The notes below the pieces were generated by a model that had not been told where the DNA came from, made no database searches, and saw only the letters and a program-made list of their open reading frames with translations. From positions 1-5,238 of the forward strand of contig CAIYYE010000382.1 of NCBI GenBank assembly GCA_903930395.1: a stretch of 5,238 nt of DNA. The letters are read 5' to 3'. Shown piece after piece: positions 1 through 5,238 of the stretch. Source of the DNA: an uncultured beta proteobacterium (GTDB taxonomy: Bacteria > Pseudomonadota > Gammaproteobacteria > Burkholderiales > Rhodocyclaceae). The translations under genes were made by a program, and so were the position numbers. Every line of letters begins with the position of its first letter. The first letter of the stretch is position 1.

Positions 1-1117
1 GGAAGGCGTTGAGCAGCTTGCCGTTGGTGCGGTCATTCACGAAGAAGAAACCGTTACGGTCGGCCTTGCCGCCGGCCTTGACGATCTTGCCAGTCTTCGG
101 ATCCTTGAAGTCGAAGGAGACGAATTCGTTCACGCCGTCAAAGTCCCAGCCGTCGTGCGGGGTGTTCTGGTAGTGCCAGGCGATCTTGCCGGTGTCGGCG
201 TCGATGGCGACGGTCGAGGACGAGAACAGGTTGTCGCCCGGACGCAGGTGGCTGTTCCACGGGGCCGGGTTGCCGGTGCCGGCGAAGATCAGGTTGGTTT
301 CCGGATCGTAGGTTGCGCCGTTCCAGGTTGCTGCGCCGCCGGTTTGCCAGAGGTCGCCGGTCCAGGTCGCGTTGGTCGTGCCGGAGATGCCGTTGTCGAC
401 AGCCTTGCCCTCAGCATCGTAGCGATAGCCCATGTGACCTTCGACGGTCGGACGGGTCCACACCAGCTTGCCGGTCAGCGGGTCGCGGGCGTCGATGCGG
501 CCGACAGCGCCGAATTCGCCACCGGAAATGCCGGTGATCAGCTTGCCCTTGGCGATGATCGGGGCGGCGGTCGCGGAGTAGCCGGCGGCGTAGTCACCGA
601 GCTTTTCCTTCCAGACGACCTTGCCGGTGTTCTGGTTCATGGCGACGAGCTGGGCGTCCAGCGTGGCGAAAATGACGAGGTCGCCGTAGAGGGCGGCGCC
701 GCGGTTGATCACGTCGCAGCAGGGCATGATGCCGTCGGGCAGGCGGTGTTCGTACTTCCACAGCTTCTTGCCGGTCTTGACGTCGATGGCGAACAGGCGG
801 CTGTAGGAGGCGGTGACGAACATTTTGCCGTTGGCAATGACCGGTTGCGATTCCTGGCCGCGCTGCTTCTCGCCGCCGAAGGACATCGACCAGGCCGGAA
901 CCAGGTTCTTCACCGTCTTGGCGTTGATCTGGGTAGACGGGCTGAAACGCTGACCCTGGGTGCCGAGGCCGAAGCTGACGACGTCGCCGGGGGTCTTGGC
1001 ATCGTTGAGGATGTCAGCGTCGGTAACACCGGCGCTGGCCTGGCTGCCGACAAAGGCGGCGGCCATCAGAAGCGCGAGGGTTACGGCTCTCCGCTTGAAA
1101 GGGGTATGACTGTGCAT
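1..1117 (-). CDS. PQQ-dependent alcohol dehydrogenase, lanthanide-type signature (C-terminus outside window)
   Basis: Periplasmic quinoprotein that oxidises alcohols to aldehydes using PQQ and passes electrons to a cytochrome c. The first 372 residues are visible, of roughly 600 in the family. A signal peptide (KRR, then a hydrophobic stretch, cleavage near ASA at residue 29) sends it to the periplasm. Beta-propeller tryptophan-docking repeats of the D-x-x-TGK-x-x-W type occur near residues 112-120, 161-169 and 305-314. The PQQ-site vicinal disulfide is C133-C134 in PCCDVINRG, with R139 after it. Predicted metal ligands are E201 (GGEFG) and N283 (GTGNPAPWN). The catalytic Asp is D325 in [10 protein letters not shown]327, two residues later, is the extra aspartate of lanthanide enzymes; calcium enzymes have Ala or Ser there. 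The start is set by AAGGAGA, 6 nt upstream of ATG. The gene diverges from the SoxYZ-like operon behind its own sigma-54 promoter. The family is certain; XoxF versus ExaF/PedH subclass and substrate are not. The [14 protein letters not shown] context looks closer to ethanol-type enzymes. Confidence 0.95.
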   Translation of the reverse strand, partial: MHSHTPFKRRAVTLALLMAAAFVGSQASAGVTDADILNDAKTPGDVVSFGLGTQGQRFSPSTQINAKTVKNLVPAWSMSFGGEKQRGQESQPVIANGKMFVTASYSRLFAIDVKTGKKLWKYEHRLPDGIMPCCDVINRGAALYGDLVIFATLDAQLVAMNQNTGKVVWKEKLGDYAAGYSATAAPIIAKGKLITGISGGEFGAVGRIDARDPLTGKLVWTRPTVEGHMGYRYDAEGKAVDNGISGTTNATWTGDLWQTGGAATWNGATYDPETNLIFAGTGNPAPWNSHLRPGDNLFSSSTVAIDADTGKIAWHYQNTPHDGWDFDGVNEFVSFDFKDPKTGKIVKAGGKADRNGFFFVNDRTNGKLLNAF

Positions 1118-1237
1118 GGATTGTCTCCTTGATTATCCAATGGTCCCGTCTCTGCAAGCCGTGGTGGACACGGCCCGGCCGGACGGAATGACATGCTGGC
1201 GAGCCACCTCCATTCCCTGAATCGGCTCGCTGGCAGG
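1118..1237 (-). other. Predicted 120-nt 5' leader of the dehydrogenase mRNA, with two inverted repeats
   Basis: Counting 12 bases from the -12 C at 1249 puts the predicted transcript start near 1237, giving an unusually long leader of about 120 nt. It contains two potential hairpins. The first has a 7-bp perfect stem, 1224-1230 with 1199-1205 (GCGAGCC/GGCTCGC), extended after two mismatches by three more pairs. It would sit at the very 5' end. The second has a 6-bp stem, 1169-1174 with 1158-1163 (GCCGTG/CACGGC), and a 5-nt loop. Neither has a following U-run, so they do not look like intrinsic terminators. I recognise no known riboswitch. They could protect the 5' end or regulate translation, or be chance in GC-rich DNA. 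Confidence 0.4.
1124..1130 (-). promoter_or_regulatory. Ribosome binding site of the PQQ dehydrogenase
   Basis: Read on the minus strand this is AAGGAGA, a near-perfect Shine-Dalgarno, 6 nt before the ATG at 1117. It fixes the start, which also gives a normal signal peptide. Confidence 0.85.
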
Positions 1238-1245
1238 GGACACAA

Positions 1246-1265
1246 TCTGCAAGGGCTGTGCCAAG
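1246..1265 (-). promoter_or_regulatory. Sigma-54 (-24/-12) promoter for the PQQ dehydrogenase
   Basis: The minus strand reads TTGGCAC-AGCCC-TTGCAGA. This is a full match to the sigma-54 core TGGCAC-N5-TTGC: GG at 1262-1261, GC at 1250-1249, and exactly 10 bases between. The predicted start of transcription is near 1237. Such promoters are silent until an AAA+ enhancer-binding protein activates RNA polymerase, so expression should be tightly inducible. The element is nearly identical to the opposing promoter at 1475-1494. Confidence 0.85.
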
Positions 1266-1352
1266 GCATGCCGAAATGCCCGGCGCTCCTGTTGGCGGGG
1301 CACAAGCAGGCATTCGCTGCAATTTTCGGGAGGGCGGGCAGTTGGCCGGTGG

Positions 1353-1417
1353 GCTGTTCCAATTGTCACCACCTGCTCCAAAGTTGCACAGCGGCGCTGT
1401 TCAGGCCGGGTGACAGC
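1353..1417. promoter_or_regulatory. Candidate enhancer (UAS) region for a sigma-54 activator
   Basis: This stretch between the two sigma-54 promoters is rich in dyads. At 1385-1403 TGCACAGCGGCGCTGTTCA is a 19-bp palindrome with one mismatched pair; its core ACAGCG-G-CGCTGT is perfect. A copy of the half-site GCTGTTC lies at 1353-1359, 43 bp upstream of the one at 1396-1402, about four helical turns. A second pair, TGTCACC (1364-1370) and GGTGACA (1409-1415), brackets the palindrome. The dyad centre is about 84 bp from the plus-strand -24 element and 132 bp from the minus-strand one, both normal enhancer distances. The activator's identity cannot be told from the sequence. Confidence 0.5.
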
Positions 1418-1474
1418 ACCGGGCGCGATGGCGACTTTGCCGGTCAGATCAACGATTGGCGGAATTGGGGCAGT

Positions 1475-1494
1475 CTTGGCACAGGCTTTGCAGA
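1475..1494 (+). promoter_or_regulatory. Sigma-54 (-24/-12) promoter for the SoxYZ-like/TonB operon
   Basis: The plus strand reads TTGGCAC-AGGCT-TTGCAGA, a full match to TGGCAC-N5-TTGC, with GG at 1478-1479, GC at 1490-1491 and the required 10-base spacing. The predicted transcription start is near 1503, leaving a short 37-nt leader before the ATG at 1540. No competing sigma-70 promoter is evident in this region. Confidence 0.87.
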
Positions 1495-1524
1495 CGTTTC
1501 TCACCAAAGAGCCCACCGGGCAAA

Positions 1525-1530
1525 AAGGAG
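1525..1530 (+). promoter_or_regulatory. Ribosome binding site of the SoxYZ-like carrier
   Basis: AAGGAG lies 9 nt before the ATG at 1540. It decides the start: the same frame is open to an ATG at 1456, but that codon lies upstream of the sigma-54 promoter and its predicted transcript start, and has no signal peptide after it. Confidence 0.8.
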
Positions 1531-1539
1531 CGAGACACG

Positions 1540-2310
1540 ATGAGATTCCCCCTGACCATAGCCGCCATAGCCCTGGCGGCACTCATGCCGCCAGCCGAGG
1601 CCGCCGCGCTACGCGATAACGGCGATCCGCTCAACTCGGCGATGTGGTCGGACATGCAGAAAACTTTCCTGGGTGCCTCGCCCGTCTTGTTTGATCCACG
1701 CGTCAAGGTTACTGCGCCATCGGTCGCCGAGAGCCCGATGCAGGTGCCGGTCACCGTCGACGCGACAGCCCTGCCGGGCGTCGTCGAAGTCGTCGTCTTC
1801 GCCGATTTCAATCCCATCGCCGAGGTGCTGCGTTTCTTCCCGGAGCAGGCGCCGGCCTTTCTTGGTTTTCGCGTCAAGCTGCAGCAATCGACACCGGTGC
1901 GTGCCGCCGTACGCACGGCCGATGGTGTCTGGCATGTCGGTGGCGCCTGGGTGAATACGGTGGGCGGTGGTTGTACCGCGCCGTCGGCCGCTGCCGGGTC
2001 GAAGGAGTGGCAGCAGCGCCTCAATGAAGTCAGCGGCCGTCAGTGGAGCGAAGGCCCCAATGCCGGTCGCCTCCGTCTGCGCATCGTGCATCCGATGGAT
2101 ACCGGGCTGATCGCCGGGACGCCGGCTTTCTTTCTCGAAGAGATCAGCTTCACCAACGCCGCCGGCCAGCGCCTGATGCGCGTCCAGCCCCACGAGCCGG
2201 TCAGCGAGAACCCGGTGTTCACACTGAGCCGGGGAAGTGCCGAGGGCGTGATCGAGGCGTCGGGGCGTGACAACAACGGCAACGTCTTCAGGGCGAGGAT
2301 TGCGCCATGA
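1540..2310 (+). CDS. Quinoprotein-associated SoxYZ-like carrier protein (fused SoxY-SoxZ)
   Basis: Predicted periplasmic carrier of 256 residues. A signal peptide covers about residues 1-22 (cleavage near AEA). The N-terminal SoxY-like domain (about 33-146) has the beta-sandwich pattern VPVTVDAT...VVEVVVFADFNPI and ends in VGGGC, with C145 as the only cysteine in the protein. This resembles the GGC swinging arm of SoxY, but it is internal because a SoxZ-like domain follows (about 175-256: RLRLRIVHPMDTGL, FFLEEISF, PVSENPVFTLS). In thiosulfate oxidation SoxYZ carries intermediates on that cysteine. No other Sox genes are visible here. Fused forms like this are known to sit beside PQQ dehydrogenases, with unproven function. 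It opens the operon behind a sigma-54 promoter, and its stop overlaps the metallohydrolase start. Carrying an aldehyde-derived or sulfur adduct on C145 is inference. Family assignment is by recall of motifs, not a search. Confidence 0.88.
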   Translation: MRFPLTIAAIALAALMPPAEAAALRDNGDPLNSAMWSDMQKTFLGASPVLFDPRVKVTAPSVAESPMQVPVTVDATALPGVVEVVVFADFNPIAEVLRFFPEQAPAFLGFRVKLQQSTPVRAAVRTADGVWHVGGAWVNTVGGGCTAPSAAAGSKEWQQRLNEVSGRQWSEGPNAGRLRLRIVHPMDTGLIAGTPAFFLEEISFTNAAGQRLMRVQPHEPVSENPVFTLSRGSAEGVIEASGRDNNGNVFRARIAP

Positions 2311-3245
2311 AGCGAGCCCTCTGTGCCTTGCTCATATTGGCTGCCGGGCAGCTGGGTGCGGCCGATTTCGACTACCGCCTGGCGCCTGTTGAACTGGCCC
2401 GCGATGTCTATGGCTTTATCGGCAAGACCGAGGACTTCACCACCAGCAATGGCGGCAACATCGTCAACACCGCCTTCATCGTCGCGCCGCAGGGCGTCAT
2501 CGTCATCGACAGCGGCCCGTCGCTGCGTTATGGCCAGCAGATGCGCCGGGCGATTGCCGGGGTGAGCGCCAAGCCTGTCGTGCTGGTCATCAACACGCAC
2601 CATCATCCCGACCATTTTCTCGGCAACCAGGCCTATGCCGATGTGCCCATCGCGGCACTGGCCGAGACCCGCAACGGCATTGCCGCCGATGGCAATGCCT
2701 TCGCTGAAAACCTTTACCGGATGTCGGGTGACTGGATGAAGGGGACCGAGGTTCATGTCCCGAACAAGCTTCTGACCGCCGGTCCCCTCGAAGTGGCCGG
2801 GCGCCGCCTGCGCATCGTGGCGCTTGATGGCCATACCGGTGCCGATCTGGTGCTGGTTGATGAAGCCAGTGGCGTTTTGTTTGCCGGTGATCTGGTCTTC
2901 AACGGCCGTGCTCCGACGACGCCACATGCGGACGTGGCGCACTGGCTGGCCGCGCTAGACCAGCTCGAGGCACTGACCCGTGCCCCCGGTTTCACGGCGC
3001 TGCTGCCCGGCCACGGCGCGCCCAGCGCCGACGCCGCGCCGATCCGCCAGACACGTGCCTGGCTGACCTGGCTGAACGCGAGCCTGCGCGACGGGGCAAA
3101 AGCAGGGCTGGACATGAATGATGTTCTGGCCCGTCCGCTACCGCCTGAATTCGCCAACATGCCTGTGGCTGCCAGCGAATATCGCCGCTCGGTGGGGCAT
3201 CTCTTTCCGGCGCTGGAGCTCGATGCGCTGGGGGCCAGACACTGA
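2307..3245 (+). CDS. Quinoprotein relay system zinc metallohydrolase (SoxH/glyoxalase-II-like, MBL fold)
   Basis: Predicted periplasmic metallo-beta-lactamase-fold hydrolase of 312 residues, normal for the SoxH-like group. A signal peptide covers residues 1-19 (cleavage after GAA). The complete dinuclear metal site is visible: THHHPDH gives H98, H100, D102 and H103; GHTGAD gives H176; AGDLVF gives D195; LPGHG gives H236. All ligands are present, so it should be active. The mature protein has no cysteine. Relatives hydrolyse thioesters (glyoxalase II) or sulfur compounds, and the adjacent SoxYZ-like carrier is the obvious partner, perhaps with a C145 adduct as substrate (inference). The start overlaps the carrier stop as ATGA, with GAGGA 7 nt upstream of the ATG. 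The stop overlaps tonB as TGATG. Known names for this group are quinoprotein relay system zinc metallohydrolase 1 or 2; I cannot tell which. Confidence 0.9.
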   Translation: MKRALCALLILAAGQLGAADFDYRLAPVELARDVYGFIGKTEDFTTSNGGNIVNTAFIVAPQGVIVIDSGPSLRYGQQMRRAIAGVSAKPVVLVINTHHHPDHFLGNQAYADVPIAALAETRNGIAADGNAFAENLYRMSGDWMKGTEVHVPNKLLTAGPLEVAGRRLRIVALDGHTGADLVLVDEASGVLFAGDLVFNGRAPTTPHADVAHWLAALDQLEALTRAPGFTALLPGHGAPSADAAPIRQTRAWLTWLNASLRDGAKAGLDMNDVLARPLPPEFANMPVAASEYRRSVGHLFPALELDALGARH

Positions 3246-3988
3246 TGTCGGCGATGATGGTCGAGCCGCCCAGGCTGCCAGCGATCCACCGGAAACTCTG
3301 GGTGATCCTGGGCCTGTCCGTGTTGCTGCACGCCACGCTGTTTGTCCTGACCTCGTGGCAGCGCAAGAATGGCCCAATCAGCCTGCCGCCCATCCTTGCC
3401 TCGATCCGCCTGATCGCGGCATCCGAATCCGGACCAGTCGTCGCGCCCGCCCCGGCGCTGGCGAGCGTCCCCCAGAAGGCCCGGCAGGAAGCCAGTCGCA
3501 CGGAGCGGCCGGCTCCGCGCATGACGCAGACTGCCGGGCCGGCCCCTGTGTCGGCTCCCAACTTGCCGGCTCCTGAAGCATCGCCATCCCTCGCGGCGGC
3601 GAGCGACAGCATCGCCCCGGCCGCTACCGCGCCTGTCGTTGAAGCAGTTCGCCCGGCTCCTGCCATTGCCCCGCAACGTCCGCAAAGTGAAGTGCTGGAT
3701 GGCTATCGGCAGCGTCTTGGCGAACTCTTCGCCCGCCACCAGGAATACCCCCGCGTCGCGGCCATGCGCGGCTGGGAAGGCGAGGTTCGCCTGCGCCTGA
3801 AGGTGGCGCGCAAGGGCAACCTGATTGGCGTGGCGCTGGACCGTTCGAGTGGTTTCGATGTCCTCGATCGCCACGCGCTGGCCATGCTTGAAGCCCTGGC
3901 CGGGCTGCCACCCCTGCCCGACGCGCTCGAAAGCAACGAAATTCAAGTCGTCGTACCGATCAATTACAAGCTCAAAAAAACAACATGA
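3245..3988 (+). CDS. tonB: TonB energy-transducing protein
   Basis: TonB-family protein of 247 residues that links the inner-membrane ExbBD motor to an outer-membrane receptor. The N-terminus has one membrane segment (about 18-36) containing the S-x-x-x-H pattern typical of TonB (S25, H29 in SVLLHATLF). A Pro/Ala-rich periplasm-spanning linker covers about 64-147. The C-terminal domain (about 152-243) has the family pattern: YP at 168-169, GWEGEVRLRLKVARKGNL, then DRSSGFDVLDRHALAML. The stop of the metallohydrolase and this start share a base (TGATG). In-frame ATG codons at 3254 and 3257 are possible alternative starts. The stop overlaps the receptor start by four bases, so this is probably a TonB dedicated to that receptor. 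No exbB or exbD is in the window, so it must use a motor encoded elsewhere. Confidence 0.93.
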   Translation: MSAMMVEPPRLPAIHRKLWVILGLSVLLHATLFVLTSWQRKNGPISLPPILASIRLIAASESGPVVAPAPALASVPQKARQEASRTERPAPRMTQTAGPAPVSAPNLPAPEASPSLAAASDSIAPAATAPVVEAVRPAPAIAPQRPQSEVLDGYRQRLGELFARHQEYPRVAAMRGWEGEVRLRLKVARKGNLIGVALDRSSGFDVLDRHALAMLEALAGLPPLPDALESNEIQVVVPINYKLKKTT

Positions 3989-5238
3989 AGAGACAAATTC
4001 CCCAGCGTTCGCTGCTCGCTATCGCCATTTCCGCCGCTTTCGCGCCGGTCTTTGCCGCCGAGTCGGTCGTCACCACGGCGACCATCGAAGTCGTCGGCAC
4101 TACGCCGCTGGCCGGTATCGGTGTGCCGCGCCTGCATCTGCCGGCCAATGTGCAATCGCTCGATGACCGCCGGCTCGATGAAATCGAGAGCCAGAACATC
4201 GCCGAGCAGCTGGTTCGCCAGGTGCCGGCCGTGACCGTCAATGAAGTCCAGGGCAACCCCTACCAGGTCGACCTCAACTACCGCGGCTTCACCGCCTCGC
4301 CACTGCTCGGCACGGCGCAGGGCCTGTCGGTGTATGTCGATGGCGTGCGCGTCAATGAGCCGTTCGGCGACACGGTCAACTGGGATTTGATCCCCAATTC
4401 GGCGATTGCCGGCATTGACTTGGTTCCCGGTTCCAACCCGGCTTTCGGCCTCAATACCTTGGGTGGTGCGTTGGCCATCCGAACCAAGAGCGGCTTTTCG
4501 CATCCCGGTGGCAAGATCGAGCTTTCCGGCGGCAGCTTCGGGCGTACCAACACCGAGCTGGAATACGGCGGCAACAATGGCCGCTTTGGCTGGTACGGCG
4601 CCGGAGACTGGTTCCGCGAAGATGGCTGGCGCGATCACTCGCCGTCCGACATCAAGCAGTTCTTCGGCAAGCTGTCCTTCCGCAACGCCGCTGGCGAGGC
4701 CGATCTGACACTGACCAAGGCGCGCAGCCGCTTGATCGGCAACGGCCTGCTGCCACTATCAATGCTCGCTCAACGACGCGAAGCAATCTTCACCCATCCC
4801 GATGAAACGCGAAACGACCTGACCCAGCTCGCGCTCAACGGCAAGCTCTGGCTCAGCGACACGCAAAGCCTGAGTGGTAGCGTCTATCACCGGCGAAGCA
4901 AGACGCGCACGCTCAATGGCGACATGAATGACGACTATGAGGACAATTGGGCCAGCGATCCGATGACGCCGAGTGCGGCCAATAACCGGACGAAAACTTC
5001 GCAGCGCGGCACGGGTTTCGCTGCTCAGTGGAATTTCAGCGGCAAGCAGCATCAGCTCGCCCTTGGCACCTCTTACGATGAGGCACGCATCAATTTCCAG
5101 CAAACGCAGGAACTGGGCGATCTGGATGCCAGCCGTGGCGTCAGCAATGTGCAGCCGCTCGCTGTCGAAAACCAGATCAACGGCAAGACCAGCACGGCCA
5201 GCCTGTTCATTACCGATACCTTCGCGCTGATGCCGAAC
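3985..5238 (+). CDS. TonB-dependent outer-membrane receptor (C-terminus outside window)
   Basis: The first 418 residues of a gated outer-membrane importer, about half of a typical 700-800. A signal peptide runs to FAA near residue 24. A TonB-box-like segment (TATIEVVG, about 31-38) follows. The plug domain (about 50-168) is clear: NIAEQLVRQVPAVTV, LNYRGFTASPLLGTAQGLSVYVDGVRVNEPFGD, then FGLNTLGGALAIRTKSG. Barrel strands follow from about 175, with an acidic stretch (NGDMNDDYED) at 311-320. The start overlaps the tonB stop as ATGA. No Shine-Dalgarno precedes it, only an A-rich run, so translation probably depends on coupling to tonB. The substrate is unknown. Sitting in an operon with quinoprotein accessory genes, opposite a lanthanide-type dehydrogenase, it may import a lanthanide chelate (as LutH does in Methylobacterium) or PQQ (as PqqU does in E. 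coli). A siderophore or a reactant-derived ligand is also possible. Confidence 0.92.
   Translation, partial: MKRQIPQRSLLAIAISAAFAPVFAAESVVTTATIEVVGTTPLAGIGVPRLHLPANVQSLDDRRLDEIESQNIAEQLVRQVPAVTVNEVQGNPYQVDLNYRGFTASPLLGTAQGLSVYVDGVRVNEPFGDTVNWDLIPNSAIAGIDLVPGSNPAFGLNTLGGALAIRTKSGFSHPGGKIELSGGSFGRTNTELEYGGNNGRFGWYGAGDWFREDGWRDHSPSDIKQFFGKLSFRNAAGEADLTLTKARSRLIGNGLLPLSMLAQRREAIFTHPDETRNDLTQLALNGKLWLSDTQSLSGSVYHRRSKTRTLNGDMNDDYEDNWASDPMTPSAANNRTKTSQRGTGFAAQWNFSGKQHQLALGTSYDEARINFQQTQELGDLDASRGVSNVQPLAVENQINGKTSTASLFITDTFALMPN

Noticed and set aside
155..1132. 325-residue open frame on the plus strand
   Set aside because: Lies antisense to the PQQ dehydrogenase, whose motifs are unmistakable. The translation is low-complexity Gly/Val/Ala/Asp with no domain, typical of a shadow frame in GC-rich DNA.
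1151..1174. A third sigma-54-like site on the minus strand (TTGC at 1153-1156)
   Set aside because: The -12 part is present but the -24 element reads TCCACC rather than TGGCAC.
1447..1458. Possible IHF site (GATCAA, then TTG) between the dyads and the plus promoter
   Set aside because: The position would be ideal, but the spacer is 3 instead of 4 bases and the first base does not match WATCAA-N4-TTR, so it is not supported.
1193..1543. 116-residue open frame in the divergent region, plus strand
   Set aside because: It overlaps both sigma-54 promoters and the carrier's ribosome binding site, and shows no recognisable domain or signal.
1133..1582. 149-residue open frame, minus strand
   Set aside because: Covers the control region and the start of the SoxYZ-like gene in antisense; composition is not protein-like.
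1540..3245. A thiosulfate-oxidising Sox cluster
   Set aside because: No soxA, soxX, soxB or soxCD is visible, SoxY and SoxZ are fused, and the neighbours are quinoprotein and TonB genes. A quinoprotein-linked role fits better.
2753..3946. 397-residue open frame, minus strand
   Set aside because: Antisense to the metallohydrolase and tonB, both with clear family motifs. The Arg/Ser/Ala-rich translation is a shadow.
3974..3988. A7 run before the tonB stop as a frameshift site making a TonB-receptor fusion
   Set aside because: A -1 slip would enter the receptor frame, but the run is not a proper X-XXY-YYZ heptamer in phase. A fusion of a periplasmic domain to a signal peptide also makes no biological sense.
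3964..4638. 224-residue open frame, minus strand
   Set aside because: Antisense to the plug domain of the receptor; no motif of its own.

Overview
The window looks like a high-GC proteobacterial chromosome segment. Gene style, tight overlaps and sigma-54 promoters suggest a betaproteobacterium, perhaps Rhodocyclales; this taxon call is inference only. It holds a divergent gene cluster built around a periplasmic PQQ (quinoprotein) alcohol dehydrogenase. Both outer genes run off the window ends.

Layout. On the minus strand, positions 1117 to 1 encode the N-terminal 372 residues of a PQQ-dependent methanol/ethanol-type dehydrogenase. It carries the extra aspartate (D325-F-D327) that marks lanthanide-dependent enzymes such as XoxF and ExaF/PedH. 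Positions 1118-1539 are a non-coding divergent control region. On the plus strand follow four overlapping genes: a fused SoxYZ-like carrier (1540-2310), a SoxH/glyoxalase-II-like zinc metallohydrolase (2307-3245), a TonB protein (3245-3988) and a TonB-dependent outer-membrane receptor (3985 to beyond 5238). Start and stop codons overlap as ATGA, TGATG and ATGA, so this is a translationally coupled operon.

Regulation. The divergent region contains two perfect sigma-54 (-24/-12) promoters, TGGCAC-N5-TTGC, one facing each transcription unit. They are identical at 18 of 20 positions. Between them lie dyads suitable as binding sites for a shared enhancer-binding protein. The dehydrogenase and the operon are therefore probably switched on together, presumably by an alcohol or aldehyde signal.

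How the parts may work together (inference). The dehydrogenase oxidises an alcohol in the periplasm using PQQ and probably a lanthanide. The SoxYZ-like carrier has a single cysteine in a GGGC motif and could hold the product as a thiol adduct. The metallohydrolase could release it. The receptor and its own TonB could import a scarce cofactor, either a lanthanide chelate or PQQ. The carrier and hydrolase match families known to co-occur with quinoproteins under names such as 'quinoprotein dehydrogenase-associated SoxYZ-like carrier' and 'quinoprotein relay system zinc metallohydrolase'. To my knowledge their chemistry is unproven, which makes this the most interesting system in the window. No RNA genes, mobile elements or CRISPR arrays were seen.
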